A stretch of DNA of 64,000 nucleotides from assembly GCA_013350335.1 (NCBI GenBank), contig CM023542.1:868001-932000 (forward strand), read 5' to 3'. The notes below the pieces were generated by a model that worked only from the letters and a program-made list of their open reading frames with translations, searched no databases and was not told the DNA's origin. This stretch comes from Chimonanthus salicifolius. Taxonomy: Eukaryota > Streptophyta > Magnoliopsida > Laurales > Calycanthaceae. The position numbers and the translations under genes are program-made. Positions 1 through 12,087 of the stretch are shown one piece after another (position 1 is the first letter of the stretch; every line of letters starts with the position of its first letter).

Positions 1-2100
1 TCAATATTTCTCTTGAATGGTTGACAAAGAATGTTAAAAACAGTGTATTCATTAGAATTCACACAAGATCCTTTAGCAGAGTTGTGTTTGTTTGTTGTTG
101 CAACTATAAAGGTTATAGGTTTGAGTCCTGTGGGCATTGGATAAGCTGTTATTCCATGAATAAGCCATTGAAAATCCTATCATAACTGCCAACCCCAGAT
201 AGATGGGACAACTGGCTTTGACAAGGACAGCGATGATGATGATGATACATCAAATACACTCAGCTCCATGCCCCAGAGAAGTAGAGACAGTGAAAATAAA
301 TTTGAAGAGAAATCTGTGATACAAATTTCAAAGGAGAAAAAGATTCAGTAATCATTTGTGCCATATTTACAGTGGCTGTGTACAGATGTGGATTGTCAAA
401 ATCAAATATCAAATAATTCCTTGTTGTATATGACCTATGATGCCCACATACTGTGTTGTACTCTCAATATTGTGAAGTACTAAAATGCTCCACTACCTAC
501 TAAACACTTATAGATTATGCTTTTACTACAGTACTTAACATTTAGTACTTGAGGATGAACAAGGATTGAAATTGGAGAAGTGTGAGCAGGACAAGCTTTG
601 ATACCAAATCTGATGCATGACAAATCAAAATATTAGAAACCTATATCTAAATGCTAGTTGGATGCCTTTATGAGAATGCAAAATGTGTGTGGTGAATCTT
701 TGAATGACATGCAACCTATAACCATGATTTACATAAGATGTGAGAGAGAGAAAATAATATTAAACAAAGATTAAAGCAAAAAATTAAGGCAAATTCACAC
801 TCAAAATTAATCAAAGAGATTCAGTGTAAAATGCCTCAAAAGACTAATTAAATCACACCAAACCATGTCCTAGGTCTTCTACATTTAAAAATCAGTCATC
901 CAACGGATGAACTAGGCCTATGAGATCACCTAGGATTTGCCAAAGGAATTAGAGTTTGTTATGTTTTTAATTTTCAAGCAAAGGAAGGTCTCAAATAGGT
1001 TCATATAGTAGGTTAGGGTTAGATTTATAGGTCTAAGATAGGGATCTAGAGGTTGGGGTGCAAATTAGGGGAAAATAGGGCCAAAAGGGGCATGTACAGA
1101 TGTCCATTCAGACTGGTGGGTCCCGACGGGGTTTTGGTTGCTGATGGTGGGTTGGGTCCTTGTTTGCCTAAGGTTAGGGTTTGGATGAAAAGGGGACAAG
1201 AATAAGGAGTAGAAAGAGGGAGAAAGTGGGAAAAAAAAAAGGAAAAAGAAGAAGAAAAAGGAGGATGAGGATTTGTACTTTCAGTCACACAGGGTTCCTT
1301 GATCTCACACAAAGGAGGCAAAATGAGTCACACCAAATCTGCAGATGGGAGAAACTTGAATTTCTTCTTTCATTAATTATTTCATTATCATCTTTAAAAG
1401 TATTTCTTACAACTATTTCTAAAAGAAAGACTCTCTTAGAAACCCTAGACACATGTGACTTAAGTCACACATATAAACGATCTAAAACCATAAAAACAAG
1501 TAAAAGTCTATAACAATTTTGGAACCATACAAACTAAAACAATACGACACCAATAAAAGATAACAAAAACAAATGCTCGGATGGTGCTGAATTAACGGTC
1601 AAATTTGTCCAATCTAGATGATGTAAATGGATTGATCGAGCCAAATCTTCAAATCCCCTTCTTGATCAACATACAATATGGGTTGTACATGACTCTATCT
1701 ATCTTTATTCATGGTCGGATATATTAGAAATACACACAAAATCGTCATCTAACCATGTTGAGGAAAAATCTAGATTCCAATGTATCTTTCTTTGTTGATG
1801 TCCCATGTTGTCCTCGTCAAAGTGGGTGAACATTCTACAATGAAAATTTAAATTCTAGAAAATTTATGACATGTAAGGACATTTTAAAAGTTCTCCATCA
1901 ATACAACTAAGTTAATGGATCTTCTCCAAAAATACAATATATAAATTCAGCACAAATAAGAGCAAAAATGGCCCCTTTAACACCTTTCAAAAAAAGAATG
2001 GCCCCTTTAACTCAGTGTAACTTCAGCCCATTCAAGTGAAGACAATTTCAGAATTGTGTTGGACACTGTTCTAGAAGTAGCTAACGTGATCCTTTATCAC
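1..2100. other. Intergenic AT-rich sequence with decayed repeats
   Basis: I see no supportable gene here. Around 115-250 the sequence resembles the tail of a non-LTR element: a tRNA-like GGTTTGAGTCC motif near 120 is followed by a TAGATGGGAC segment and a short (GAT)n run near 231-246. That is how plant RTE-type LINEs and their relatives often end. At 1185-1270 there is a purine-rich (GAA/GGA) tract; open frames across it are low-complexity and are not taken as genes. The rest is featureless. Confidence 0.4.
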
Positions 2101-2129
2101 CATATTAGTTTTCAAAATGGTGGCAAAGT

Positions 2130-3510
2130 GATTAAGTAGGTTGATGAGGAGAGCTTTGGATAATGGGTTGATTGGGGGTGGTCCAATTGTTTCACATCTG
2201 CCATTTGTAGATGACACCTTGTTGTTTTGTGAGGCATCTAAGAGCAAACTTACAAGAGCAAGATGGTTCATAGGTCTTCAAGTTGGTCTTGGGATCTTAG
2301 AGGATCTATCTTGTATGCTGTGCAAAATGGACTAGGAGGATGTGAACCACTTTTTTCTGTAAATGTGACCATTGTCAAGGAACTATGGTATCAATTGGTA
2401 TCTTCTATGGGCTATACTTAGGTGAGTGAAGAAGATACATTCGTGGGGATGCTACGTAGTTGGGGTGGAGGCCCGTTTTATTCCAACAGCTTTATTATGG
2501 TATGTGTGGAAGGAGAGGAATGCTAAAATCTTTAATGGTAAATACAGTTTGGTGGATGAGGTATAAAGTTATCAAAATGACAATTGTTGCATGGCTGATA
2601 GTAAGGAAATTGAAGATTATTCTATGTCAAATTATTTTGGAAGGGTGGGAGGCATCTGTATCAAGGAGGACTAGGTAGGTGAGAGCTAAAGTGAGTTGGA
2701 TTTCATCATCGATAGGTGTATTTTTGTTTCGATGGAGTAGTGAGGGGTAACCTGGATCAGTGGGTATCAAGGGAGTTTTACACAATGGTTGAGTTGAAAC
2801 TAAAATGTTTTTTTCTCAGTTCTTTTAGGAATGTCATTGTGAATGGTGACTTGATCATTGAGGGTGACTGCTCATGCTATAACATGGGTGAAAATTGGGA
2901 AAAAGCCTCCGTGGAGGTTGGTCTCAATCTTCAGGGAGACCCAAAGAATTGTTGTGGGAAGGATATTGAGTTTAAGCATGTAAGGATGACTGCTAGTTGA
3001 GAGATCTGGTTCTTTTGTTGGATTCTTGTTATTATTTATCTGGAGTTTGTATTATTTGTAATGGGTCTGATGAGCCTAGTTGTGTCTTTACAATAAAACT
3101 CTCATGTGCTGTTTCTTTTCACAATTTTGTTTTATTTCTCCTCTAGTTGTGCAGCCTCAAAGACTAGAAGTCTAGTGATATCTTGGGCCAAATCCATTGA
3201 TATTTGCAGAGGTCTTGAATACAAATTGATTGCTTATTCTTCTCAGACTCTCACATCCTGCTGAGTTACTTCACCTCTTGATTTTGTGAAGTTGAATTTT
3301 GATGGCAGCCTCTCCTTTGAAAACCTTTGCAGCAGCATTGTTGGTCTTAGTGGAGATGCCTTTTCCATTACCTTAGAAATGCAAAGTTTATTGTTGTTGT
3401 TGTGTGTGTGTGGTCGGGGGGATGTACTGCACCTTCTTGCTGGTTGTATTGGATCCCTGTCTTCTTTCTTTGAATCTTATACACAACTTTTAAAGATATT
3501 AAGCTAGAAA
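2130..3510 (+). pseudogene. Decayed LINE (non-LTR retrotransposon) with RT and RNase H remnants
   Basis: Short open pieces in changing frames read like a plant L1-type LINE. At 2141-2335 there is a reverse-transcriptase catalytic block of the FxDDTLLF type (seen as FVDDTLLF). At 2460-2678 the frame has the WGWRPVLF... and ...IKMTIVAWL pattern typical of the zinc-binding region after plant LINE reverse transcriptase. At 3286-3400 KLNFDGS matches the start of the RNase H domain that ends these elements. Stops and frameshifts separate the blocks, so it is dead. No target duplication or poly(A) tail was found. The order RT, zinc-binding, RNase H on one strand supports a single element. Confidence 0.6.
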
Positions 3511-6490
3511 ACAGAAAGCAGGAGTTTCTTTTTCAACTAAATTCCTGGAACATGACCAGCTTATCATATTTTAATTGTTTTCTTACTTGACTGTAGGGAT
3601 TCTGATTTAGCAGTTGACAGTCAGAGAACATAGTATAAATCTCCTAAAGCAGGTGATGCATCTGCATATCCAAAAGGTGGAACTCTATGATGCATGTAAA
3701 ATTGGATTATGAAAAAATTGTAGTTCAAACAATTGTTTTCTTCTCTGTATTTGCACCTCTTGTGTCTTTATCTATTAATATATGGACCATTTCAAAAAAA
3801 ATATAATTGTTTAATTTGTAGAACTTTTTGACTAAACATGTTGAAATAGAACTATCTTCGTATACTATGGGTCCAAGTTCATTTGCACATGTTTAGGCTA
3901 GTAGATCCCAATTTATTCAAGCCATAAATCCATGTTTTATAGGGATCTAACTTTTTACTTTCTTGCATAAGGAATTACCGGCGAAGTCAGAGGAATTAGA
4001 AGAATTGTTTAAAAACAGAAAGAAGAGAAACTATGTAGCACTTACAACATGGAGATAACACAAATAGAAACTATGATATGCACACCTATCTATATAGAGA
4101 TTTTCTCTCCTCTTTCTTCTCTTGCAAGAAATAAAAAAGGCATGCATGCTTGGATGCCAAAGGGTATTTCTCTTTAAAATTTGATTTATTTTAATGTTTA
4201 TCTTAGAAAAATTATGTCTAATTTTCTCATGAGGAGAGTGCTAGTAGTCAAACTATGGTTGTAATTCTTAACCATGACTACAAAGGAGGACATCTTGGAT
4301 GATCATGGTTAAGAAGAAATTACTGAATATGATCTACAACTCTATGATAATTTTGATAGGGCCAAAGATCAGCTGAAATCATCAAATTGAGCTACTAAAT
4401 GGTTTAAATAAGAGCTCATGGACCTAGTACATAGACTCATAGACCCATTGATGGTGTTTGGACCTCCAAATACCAAGAATAGGGCACAAGAAAAGTTATG
4501 GGATTCCTTGCTAAGGAGGTGGTCAAAACGTTTAAATTTACATAATAAATATCCTTATCATTCTCTATATGTTTCAACAAAAAATATAGGACCTGAGGGA
4601 AACTCCTCGTTTCGATATCATAGTCTTGTGAGATGAACTATGAAAAATCAATGATTTTGTAGCAATCAAATTTTTAAAATTTGAAATTATAAAGTTGTTA
4701 TGATCATATGAAACTCACTTATATACAACCAATTTTCTTATCATTATTTATATATTTTATGAGAAAATATATAATTCACTTCAATATTCTAAGAGTAGCG
4801 TCTTTGGATGGTGAGGCTCGAAAAGTTTCCTTAAAATTTCTTTAATAACTAAGATAAAAGCTTAGATTCATACATTTTAAAATGGTTGAACTCGAATAAA
4901 TTTAGAAAAATTAAATCAAACTTGGGCGAGTCTAACCACATGAGTTAGTAGGCTTTAATAGATGACTGTGTTCCAGGAGTCCAAATCTCAGTCGATACGA
5001 GATATATCGGCCGTACAAGCGAGATCTCGACCGATATCACCGAGATCTCACCATCTTAGCCGATACATCTCGGTCTCAGTCGAGATTTGACTCAAAAAAA
5101 GATAGAGAGAGTAATATCAGCTGATATTGTGGAACCGAGATATCAAATCTCGACCCCACCAAAGTTTGGACCTTTGCTATGTCCTTGTAAGTCCACAAGT
5201 CAGTGGTCTAAATGCAGGGGCCCACTGTACCACTGGCCATGTGTACTTTTGTACGTTTCATCATTTGAAATTGGGTAAAAACGAAGCCCTTTTAAATTTG
5301 ACAGATAAACTAGTAACTTTTCCTTAATGCTACTATAAAATAAATAAGAAATCATTATCGCTAATAATGATATTAACTACAGGCAAAGTACCCAAAATTA
5401 ACTTGTAGCCTTGAAACATCGGATATAATCTAATCCCTTGATAGAGTATACCAGTAGAAAATACATGCTCTATTGGTCAAAATTTTATAAAAAAAATATA
5501 TTTTCTTAATTTATAAATTTTTATATAGAATTTTTTGTTTTACATACTAGTATAAAAGATTCGTATTCTTCATAATCATCAAATTTAATTATAAAATCTC
5601 AAAATTTTTATTTTTTTTCCTTTTTTTAAAACAATAATATGATAAATTTGAATCAAATCTCATCTTTAAGTTATCTTTTTCTATTTTTAGCTAGTTTTTA
5701 TATGAATTTTACATTTTTTATAAACATAAAAGTAAATCACAATTGTTTAATGAACGAATGGTTGGTCTCTTTATATACAAATAGAGTAGAAAGATAATGT
5801 GATAATGTTAAACTAAAATCCTTCCAGATCATTAGATCCAATTTTATAAAAAAAAAAAAATTCTTCTCTATTTTAACAATTTTTTAGATGAATTTTACTT
5901 TTATTTTTATAAACATAAAAATAAATCACACCCATCGAATGACTGGACGGTCAAGATTTATTTGATAAGTCAATAAAAATTTAAATATAAAAAGATTATG
6001 AAATGGAATAAAAGGAAGCTGCATTCCAAACTCCAAAGAACCGTTAGCTTTTTTCAATCTTTAAAAGGTAATTACTATGTTACTAAATCTTTTGCTAATT
6101 TGAATTTGAATGATATTGAGATTAATTTAATTTATTTGATTAAAAATGGAGATTTAGTTTAATTTTCTAAATAGTGATGAATAAAGCAATTGAGGCCTTT
6201 TTTTTTCCAAAGAAAAGAAACTGTCTTGTTATGTTCCTATATACATCACTATTGTAAAATACATGAAATTGAAGAGAAATAATTAGGTGCAGAATACTTA
6301 ATTATATTAAAGTCAGATCCTCACGTCTATATAATTCAAAATTTGAATTTTCATGACATATATAGGGTCGGATCGCTTCCATCTACGGCTATAACTTGGG
6401 TAGGGTAAAACCCAGACTTCTCTCTCTCTCTCGTCCATTTGTATTTCTTCATAAGCCCTATTTAAAAAAAAAAAAAAATAGAAATCCTAT
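3510..6490. other. Intergenic AT-rich sequence
   Basis: I see no gene. At about 4985-5160 there is a block of TATCGG, GATATATCGGCC and AGATCTCG palindromic motifs that looks like a diverged copy of the TATCGGCCGATA MITE family described elsewhere, though without a clear target duplication. The stretch 5450-6000 is very AT-rich with several poly(A/T) runs. A (CT)n tract lies near 6420-6432. Confidence 0.4.
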
Positions 6491-6504
6491 TCTTTAAATG
6501 TTGC

Positions 6505-6670
6505 AGCAACTGTTGTAGCTCAACTGGTTAACCTCCCGCCTCAATAAACTGGAGGTGTCAAGTTTGAGCTCCCATGACCTAATCTGGTGTACAAGACAGT
6601 GGGTATCGCCCGTGGGGGTTTTACGCTGGATTTCCCGCAGTTTCTCATACGTAAATTCAAAAAAAAAATT
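6505..6670 (+). mobile_element. tRNA-derived SINE (family A)
   Basis: The start reads like a tRNA gene: TAGCTCAACTGGTTAACC (box A type) followed by a box B-like GTCAAGTTTGAGCTCC. Then comes a non-tRNA body with the family-specific GGGGGTTTTACGCTGGATTT and a poly(A) run near 6658-6668. Related copies lie at 18598-18745, 41468-41612, 49668-49825 and, on the minus strand, 58080-58200. Shared body and A-tail fit a SINE and not a functional tRNA, since no cloverleaf 3' half is present. Confidence 0.65.
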
Positions 6671-7770
6671 GCAGCAACCCTAATTCCTTCTCTTTCTTTG
6701 CAAAAATCTTTTCTATAGCCAAGTTTTTGCATATATCAGATATTTTTAATAATTAAGTTTTCTAATTTTCTAAGTCGGGTCGTTTTATTTATGATCGGGT
6801 CAATTCCTATATCTTGGGTAATCGGGTACCTTGGATCGAGTCGGATCCATATATAAAAATTTAAGGTTAGGTTGGCTCGATGCAATTCAACTTGAGTTAC
6901 AATCCGGTGAACCCTTTCTTGAAATTAAATTACAAACGTAACTAGGAAAAGTTACTTTTATCTCTATTAGATAAATATTGAATGTTATTTAGTCATTGTG
7001 ACAGATACAATGTAAAGATCTTTAGTTGATTATGAGACTTAAATAAAATTATCTCAAACTAATTAGAAAAGTCATTCTGAAACTTCAAATTACTTTTTAT
7101 TCAGAGAACTTGTTTGTCCCGTTGAGACGACGTAACATTGTCTTTATGATAAGTCTTGCGATTACATCTTTTCATTCATAAGCATAATATCTAAAAAACT
7201 CACATTGGTCCAATCATTCGAACTCATGTTTTTAGGCTCTCTAAATGTTATGCTTTTAGTTAATACAATATCTCTATTTTGAAGGTGAAATTAATTCTAA
7301 TTTGTATTCGATGTGAAGTTCACTTTCTTTTAAGTTAATGATTCAATGAAAGATTTTAACATAAATATAAAATTTCGTAAAAATCACTTGATTCAATTAG
7401 AAGTGCATTTGTTTAAATTCTTATAATTTCGGTAACTTTAAATTATTTTTTAACATAAAATACTCTTAAATATGGAGTGGTCAATACTTGCATGTCGAGG
7501 GAGACACAATTTGTTCTATTGTTAATTAAATATATAAAATTTAGATAAAATCATATTTTGATATCATATTTTTTAATTTGTAAATTTCATAAATATAAAT
7601 AATAAATGTAATTAATTTTTAAAATATCATTCAATTTAATAGGTAAGTCAAATATTATTGTGCCCATTGAACCAAGTTTCCAAAGGGAAGATTGGAAATT
7701 GGAAATTGTATTTATTTTATTGCAAACTGATGACCGTTACACGTTCATTACATCTATTTCGGTGTCTCGA
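6671..7770. other. Upstream intergenic region of the CCCH gene
   Basis: AT-rich sequence without supportable genes. It was inspected for the conserved N-terminal exon that relatives of the downstream CCCH/RRM gene carry, and none was recognised. Confidence 0.4.
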
Positions 7771-7778
7771 GAGAGTAT

Positions 7779-7785
7779 TATAAAA
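7779..7785 (+). promoter_or_regulatory. TATA box of the CCCH/RRM gene
   Basis: TATAAAA (followed by GAGG) sits 100 bp before the chosen ATG at 7885. Transcription would start about 30 nt downstream, near 7810, giving a leader of about 75 nt. A local TATA box supports the gene starting here and not at a distant upstream exon. Confidence 0.5.
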
Positions 7786-7884
7786 GAGGTGAACTGAATT
7801 CTTGTGCTGCTTCTCGTGTCACTACTGCTGCAGCATCTTGGTACAGGAAATAGATAGATAGGTCTTTCCGTCTTGTTTTCCGGC

Positions 7885-10800
7885 ATGCCATCTCCTTCTT
7901 CCTGGCCGGCGGCAGCTGCACCTGCACCTACTTTTACTTCATCATCTGCTTATCGAAGAAATGGAGGGATTGAAGATCTGCACAACACAGATGAGCTAAT
8001 CAGCCCCAATTTAAGCTACTGCAACCCCGTCAACGGCATCAAAGGAATGGGATCTTCTTCTTCTTCTTCTTCTTCTTCTTCAGCGAGCGGAGGTGGCAGC
8101 TATCTCTTCGATGAGTTCCAGCTACAAGACCAGCTCTCCTTCCTCGACGAGACGACCACCGGATCCCCCAATTCCATGCATTCTTTCCGTTCCCTCACAA
8201 ATGGACCCAAGAACTGTGACTTCTTCTACCCGGAGATAGGATCGAGGAGCCCCACCAACAGCAGCAGCAGCAGCGACGGCATGCTCTTTCCTTACGGGAA
8301 CTGGAGCGTGCCGGCGAACGGGCATAGGCGAAGCTGCTCGGTCACGGATCTTTGCTTGGGATCCGACCCGGATGGGTTCGGGTTTGGATGGAAGCCTTGC
8401 GTCTATTTCGCTAGAGGGTATTGCAAGAACGGGACTAGTTGTCGTTTCTTGCATGGCTTGCCCTATTCCCTTTCCACCTCAGATGCTGCAATCGGCTCTG
8501 CTGCTACATTTGGGTCTGGAATCGGGTCTACTGGGAAGCTAGATGTGGTTGACCAGTGCCAGGAGTTGCTGGGATCCAAGAGGCTGATGGCATCTGCTTC
8601 TTTCCCGTACACTGCAGCTGGAAAATACATGAATTTTTTGCTGCAGCAGCAAAACGATTCCAAAAGGTTGGTGGGTTTTTTCTGAACTAGCGATACCAGC
8701 AGAAATACACTAACCAGGTTCTGTTTTACTCTGTTTCTGATCTCTAAAACCCTCAATCTCATTTTAATTCTAGCAGAGCTGCAATGGAGGCTGCTCTGAT
8801 GCTGGGTGGGGACGGTTTGCACAAATTTGGCACCAGATCGATGATTGATAGAAGCGAGTTTGCCAGCATCGGCGGAGGGACAGTGAATCCGGGGTCGAGG
8901 CAGATCTATCTGACGTTTCCGGCGGACAGCACTTTCAGAGAAGAAGACGTCTCCAACTATTTCAGGTGCCTTTTTTTTTTTCATTTTAGTTTTTGTGTTT
9001 GATTCAAACTTACTGAGAAAGGAAGGGATTTTTTTTGCTGTGTTGAAGCATCTATGGACCTGTGCAAGACGTAAGGATCCCATACCAGCAGAAGCGGATG
9101 TTTGGCTTCGTCACCTTCCTCTATCCAGAGACTGTTAAGCTTATCTTGGCCAAAGGAAACCCGCATTTTGTTCGTGATGCTCGAGTTCTTGTCAAGCCTT
9201 ACAAGGAGAAGGGACAAATCCCAGACAAGTACAGCCACTCCCTCTCTTTTCTTCTTCTTCTCGTCTCTGCAACAGCATTAGTCCTTTTAATCAACTGGGA
9301 TTCAATTCCTATAGGAAGAACTTCTTCATGTACTGCCTCCAAATCTCTCTTGTAGGAAGCAGCCGCAGCAACAGGCGGAGAGGGGAGACTTCTCTTCATG
9401 TACTACTCCATCAAGCCTCGATTCTAGAGATGCCAGTAACTTGCAATTGGGTGAGTTAACTCGTCCTTTCTTTCTCCTGCATATCATTTGGGCTGTAACT
9501 TGGCTTTTTTGCGAGGTTTCACTTGTTTGGGAGATCTCATGGAGTATTTCGTCTGGGTTTTGGTTATTTGGTTCCAGGAGCGAGGATGTTCTACAATTCC
9601 CAAGAGATGCTGCTGAGGAAGTTGGATGAGCAAGCTGACTTGCAGCAGGCTATTGAGAAGCAAGGAAGGAGACTGATGGGTCTGCAGCTTCTGGATGTCA
9701 TGAAGGGAAATACATCTCCCCTTCCATCACCATCACCTTCTCCTTCAGATCACTTTAGTCATCAGTCCATCCCAGCCAGTTGGAGCAAGTCAGTAGTACC
9801 TGAAGGTGCTTAACTCTGTACAATCGAAGTCTCCCATTTTCTCAATTTAAATTCAGGATGCATTTAAAGTGGTTTTTTAAATTGAATTTCTGTTTTGCAG
9901 ACTGCAATTTCGGTCCTTCTGCTGGTCATCAGCTCCAGCTCATTCACGACCCCTTTGGGCAGGCCGATAAGGAAAAGGAATCTACTGTCAATGGCTTTAC
10001 TGTTTCCACTACCAGTGAGGAGAAACTCAAGGAAGATACCAATTTCCAAGAAAGGTAAGTTGGAAAGTGAGACATGAATTCATTTCCTTTAACCTCCCAA
10101 GTATTTGAGTAAATGAGAAAGGAAATAGAAATGGCAAAAACTAGATTAAAAGTTGCTATTTCCTCTTTGGTTGTTTGCCTTGCTTATAATCTCTCTCTCT
10201 TATCATTCTTTCTTGTCACTCACATTTCTACTTCCAGTGGGGGCCTGGAGCACAATCTTCCTGATAACCCATTTGCATCACCCACGAAATCTGCTGGAGA
10301 TGCTTTCTCCATCTTTTCTGATGCTTCTTCCATTAACCACAACCTGAGCACTTCCTCCTTACTCCCGGTCACTTCAAATTTGGACATGGCTTCCTTCAGA
10401 TCATGCCTCTTCCAGATGCCCAGGTACTGCATATCATCTCATCATTTCTCCCATTCAATGTCATTTTCAAAAATCCATCTGATACTTAAAAGCTAAAAAA
10501 GAAAAAGAGAAAATAGAGAAGAGTGGCAGAAATAATCTTCCATGTAGCACATGTTCCATTGTGTGACTCATCTTCTCTTTTCTTCTAGAGATTGCTTTGA
10601 TCTCATTGACTATTTGCAGGTAATCCCAAACAAAATTTATCTGTAAAATAATTGGAATCAATTTGGACAAATTATTTTTAAGAATTATTTCAGAGGACTT
10701 TTTATATGGTACTTCCATGAGATTTTATAAGTGGAGTATATTCATAATAAATGTTTTTTTTTTTTTTTTGAAATGTTCATAATAAATGTTTTTGACAAGC

Positions 10801-11349
10801 AACACCTCCTCTTTGAGATTTCTCTAACTTGAATGCCATAAGTATTTAACATTTTGCAGATGAATTTGACTTATAATTGTGAAAATCTCTAATCAAGAGA
10901 TTAACACAAACTGATACTCCTAATTTAATAATATTTCTTTTCTATCTGAACAAAAATAAGTTCAAATCAAACAGAGATTAATTAGCCATGACAATGGGCG
11001 TGAGGTGAGGGAAAGTAGAAGGAAAACAAAATAATGAATTAACCCCTGGGGGTTGGCCTTAGGTTAAGAAGCCCGGTTTATGAAGCGGGATTAGATTCAC
11101 GTTCAACTCCAACGTACTAGTGAGATGCCTGAGCGCTAGTATGCCTGACCGCCTGACCATCTTCGTAAAAAAGGATACTGATTTCTCTATCGATTATTTT
11201 CCATGATTAGAAATAATGTGGAATCTGATTGTAGAAATACAATGACAGTTGCAGTGTCGGGTCTCTTTCTTTTCAGGTTTTCTTCCAGCCATGAAGCAAA
11301 GGGATTGCAGGGGACGAACGTGGGCGTCCATACAAGAAGGGGATATTGA
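7885..11349 (+). CDS. CCCH zinc-finger and RRM RNA-binding protein (AtC3H46/OsC3H53-like)
   Basis: Predicted RNA-binding protein of the plant family that pairs one CCCH finger with one RRM; family members are thought to bind RNA, and targets are largely unknown. Exons by GT-AG joins: 7885-8666, 8777-8965, 9049-9228, 9356-9450, 9578-9805, 9901-10054, 10238-10423, 11277-11349. Together they make 1887 nt, 628 aa. The finger is C172-x7-C180-x5-C186-x3-H190. The RRM spans about 302-378, with RNP2 IYLTFP (304-309) and RNP1 RMFGFVTF (340-347). A downstream [16 protein letters not shown] block, the DNPFASP motif and the short last exon (FSSSHEAKG...) match the family layout. The N-terminus has a poly-Ser run from a TTC repeat at 8053-8082. 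Odd point: relatives begin with a conserved 60-70 residue segment (MD.YEAT... type) that is missing; the frame is closed by a stop at 7855. Frame and exon joins are firm; the exact start is less sure. Confidence 0.88.
11040..11170 (+). mobile_element. SINE-like tRNA-derived fragment (family B)
   Basis: Begins CCCTGGGGGTTGGCCTTAGG and carries a degenerate box B-like GATTCACGTTCAACTCC. It ends near a CTTCGTAAAAAA tail at 11162-11171. The layout resembles the minus-strand copy at 21650-21830, which has better pol III boxes. It lies inside the long last intron of the CCCH gene (10424-11276). Confidence 0.5.
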
Positions 11350-12087
11350 TCTCCTCTTGCTTGGGTGCTTGGGCAATAAATTAATGACAACTCAATTCAA
11401 TTCAATGAATGAGTTTTTGCTTTAGTTGATAGGTTAGTGAGAACAGTGAATGCTGCTGCTTTTGTCTCCATATTTGCCTGTTCAGCCAGCGATTGACCGG
11501 CCAAAGAGAGGATTATTCTCAGTCCGAAATTCAGAAGACAGACCCACAACGCGACATCAACCACCCATCAATACGTACTTCTTTATACACATGCATAAGC
11601 ACAGACACATTGACTGATTTTGGACGGACATGACTCGTCATCATTCATCACCATCTCTCTCTGTAGGTGAAAAATGGTTGGAGAAATGATGTACTCCAGA
11701 TCTTTGTAATTGTAATTCGACCTTTTTTACTTTTTTTTACTGTGTCGTGAAGTCGTCGTTTAAAGCAAACAAATGTAGTTTGTCAAGAAAGAAGATCGTG
11801 TGTACAGCAGGAGCAGTTGGCAGTAGCAAATCAAAAGAAGAAAAGAAAGAAAAGAGAAAAGGAAGGGGAAGAAGAAAAAGCTCTCTTTCATGTTATGGTG
11901 TTATAGCTCTAGGAGAAGAATACAGAGACCTCCCACTCCTTACTGAATGAATTACTTGGTTATTATTATTATTATCTATCATCTTTGTTTTGTTTAATAT
12001 TATTAGTTGTAGTGTACTACATAAAGAGACACTTCCATCACATCAATGGAATGGAGTATGGATTAAGATTAATTGAATATTAAAATG
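11350..12087. other. 3' flank of the CCCH gene
   Basis: Probable 3' untranslated region and spacer. A purine-rich stretch at 11835-11880 gives a lysine-rich open frame on paper that is low-complexity. No other feature seen. Confidence 0.35.

Noticed and set aside
6505..6580. Functional tRNA gene
   Set aside because: Box A and box B are present, but the acceptor 3' half and cloverleaf cannot be drawn, and the same body recurs at several sites, as in a SINE.
8463..9083. 206-codon minus-strand frame over the CCCH gene
   Set aside because: It is the antisense shadow of exons 1-3 and spans two introns of the real gene.
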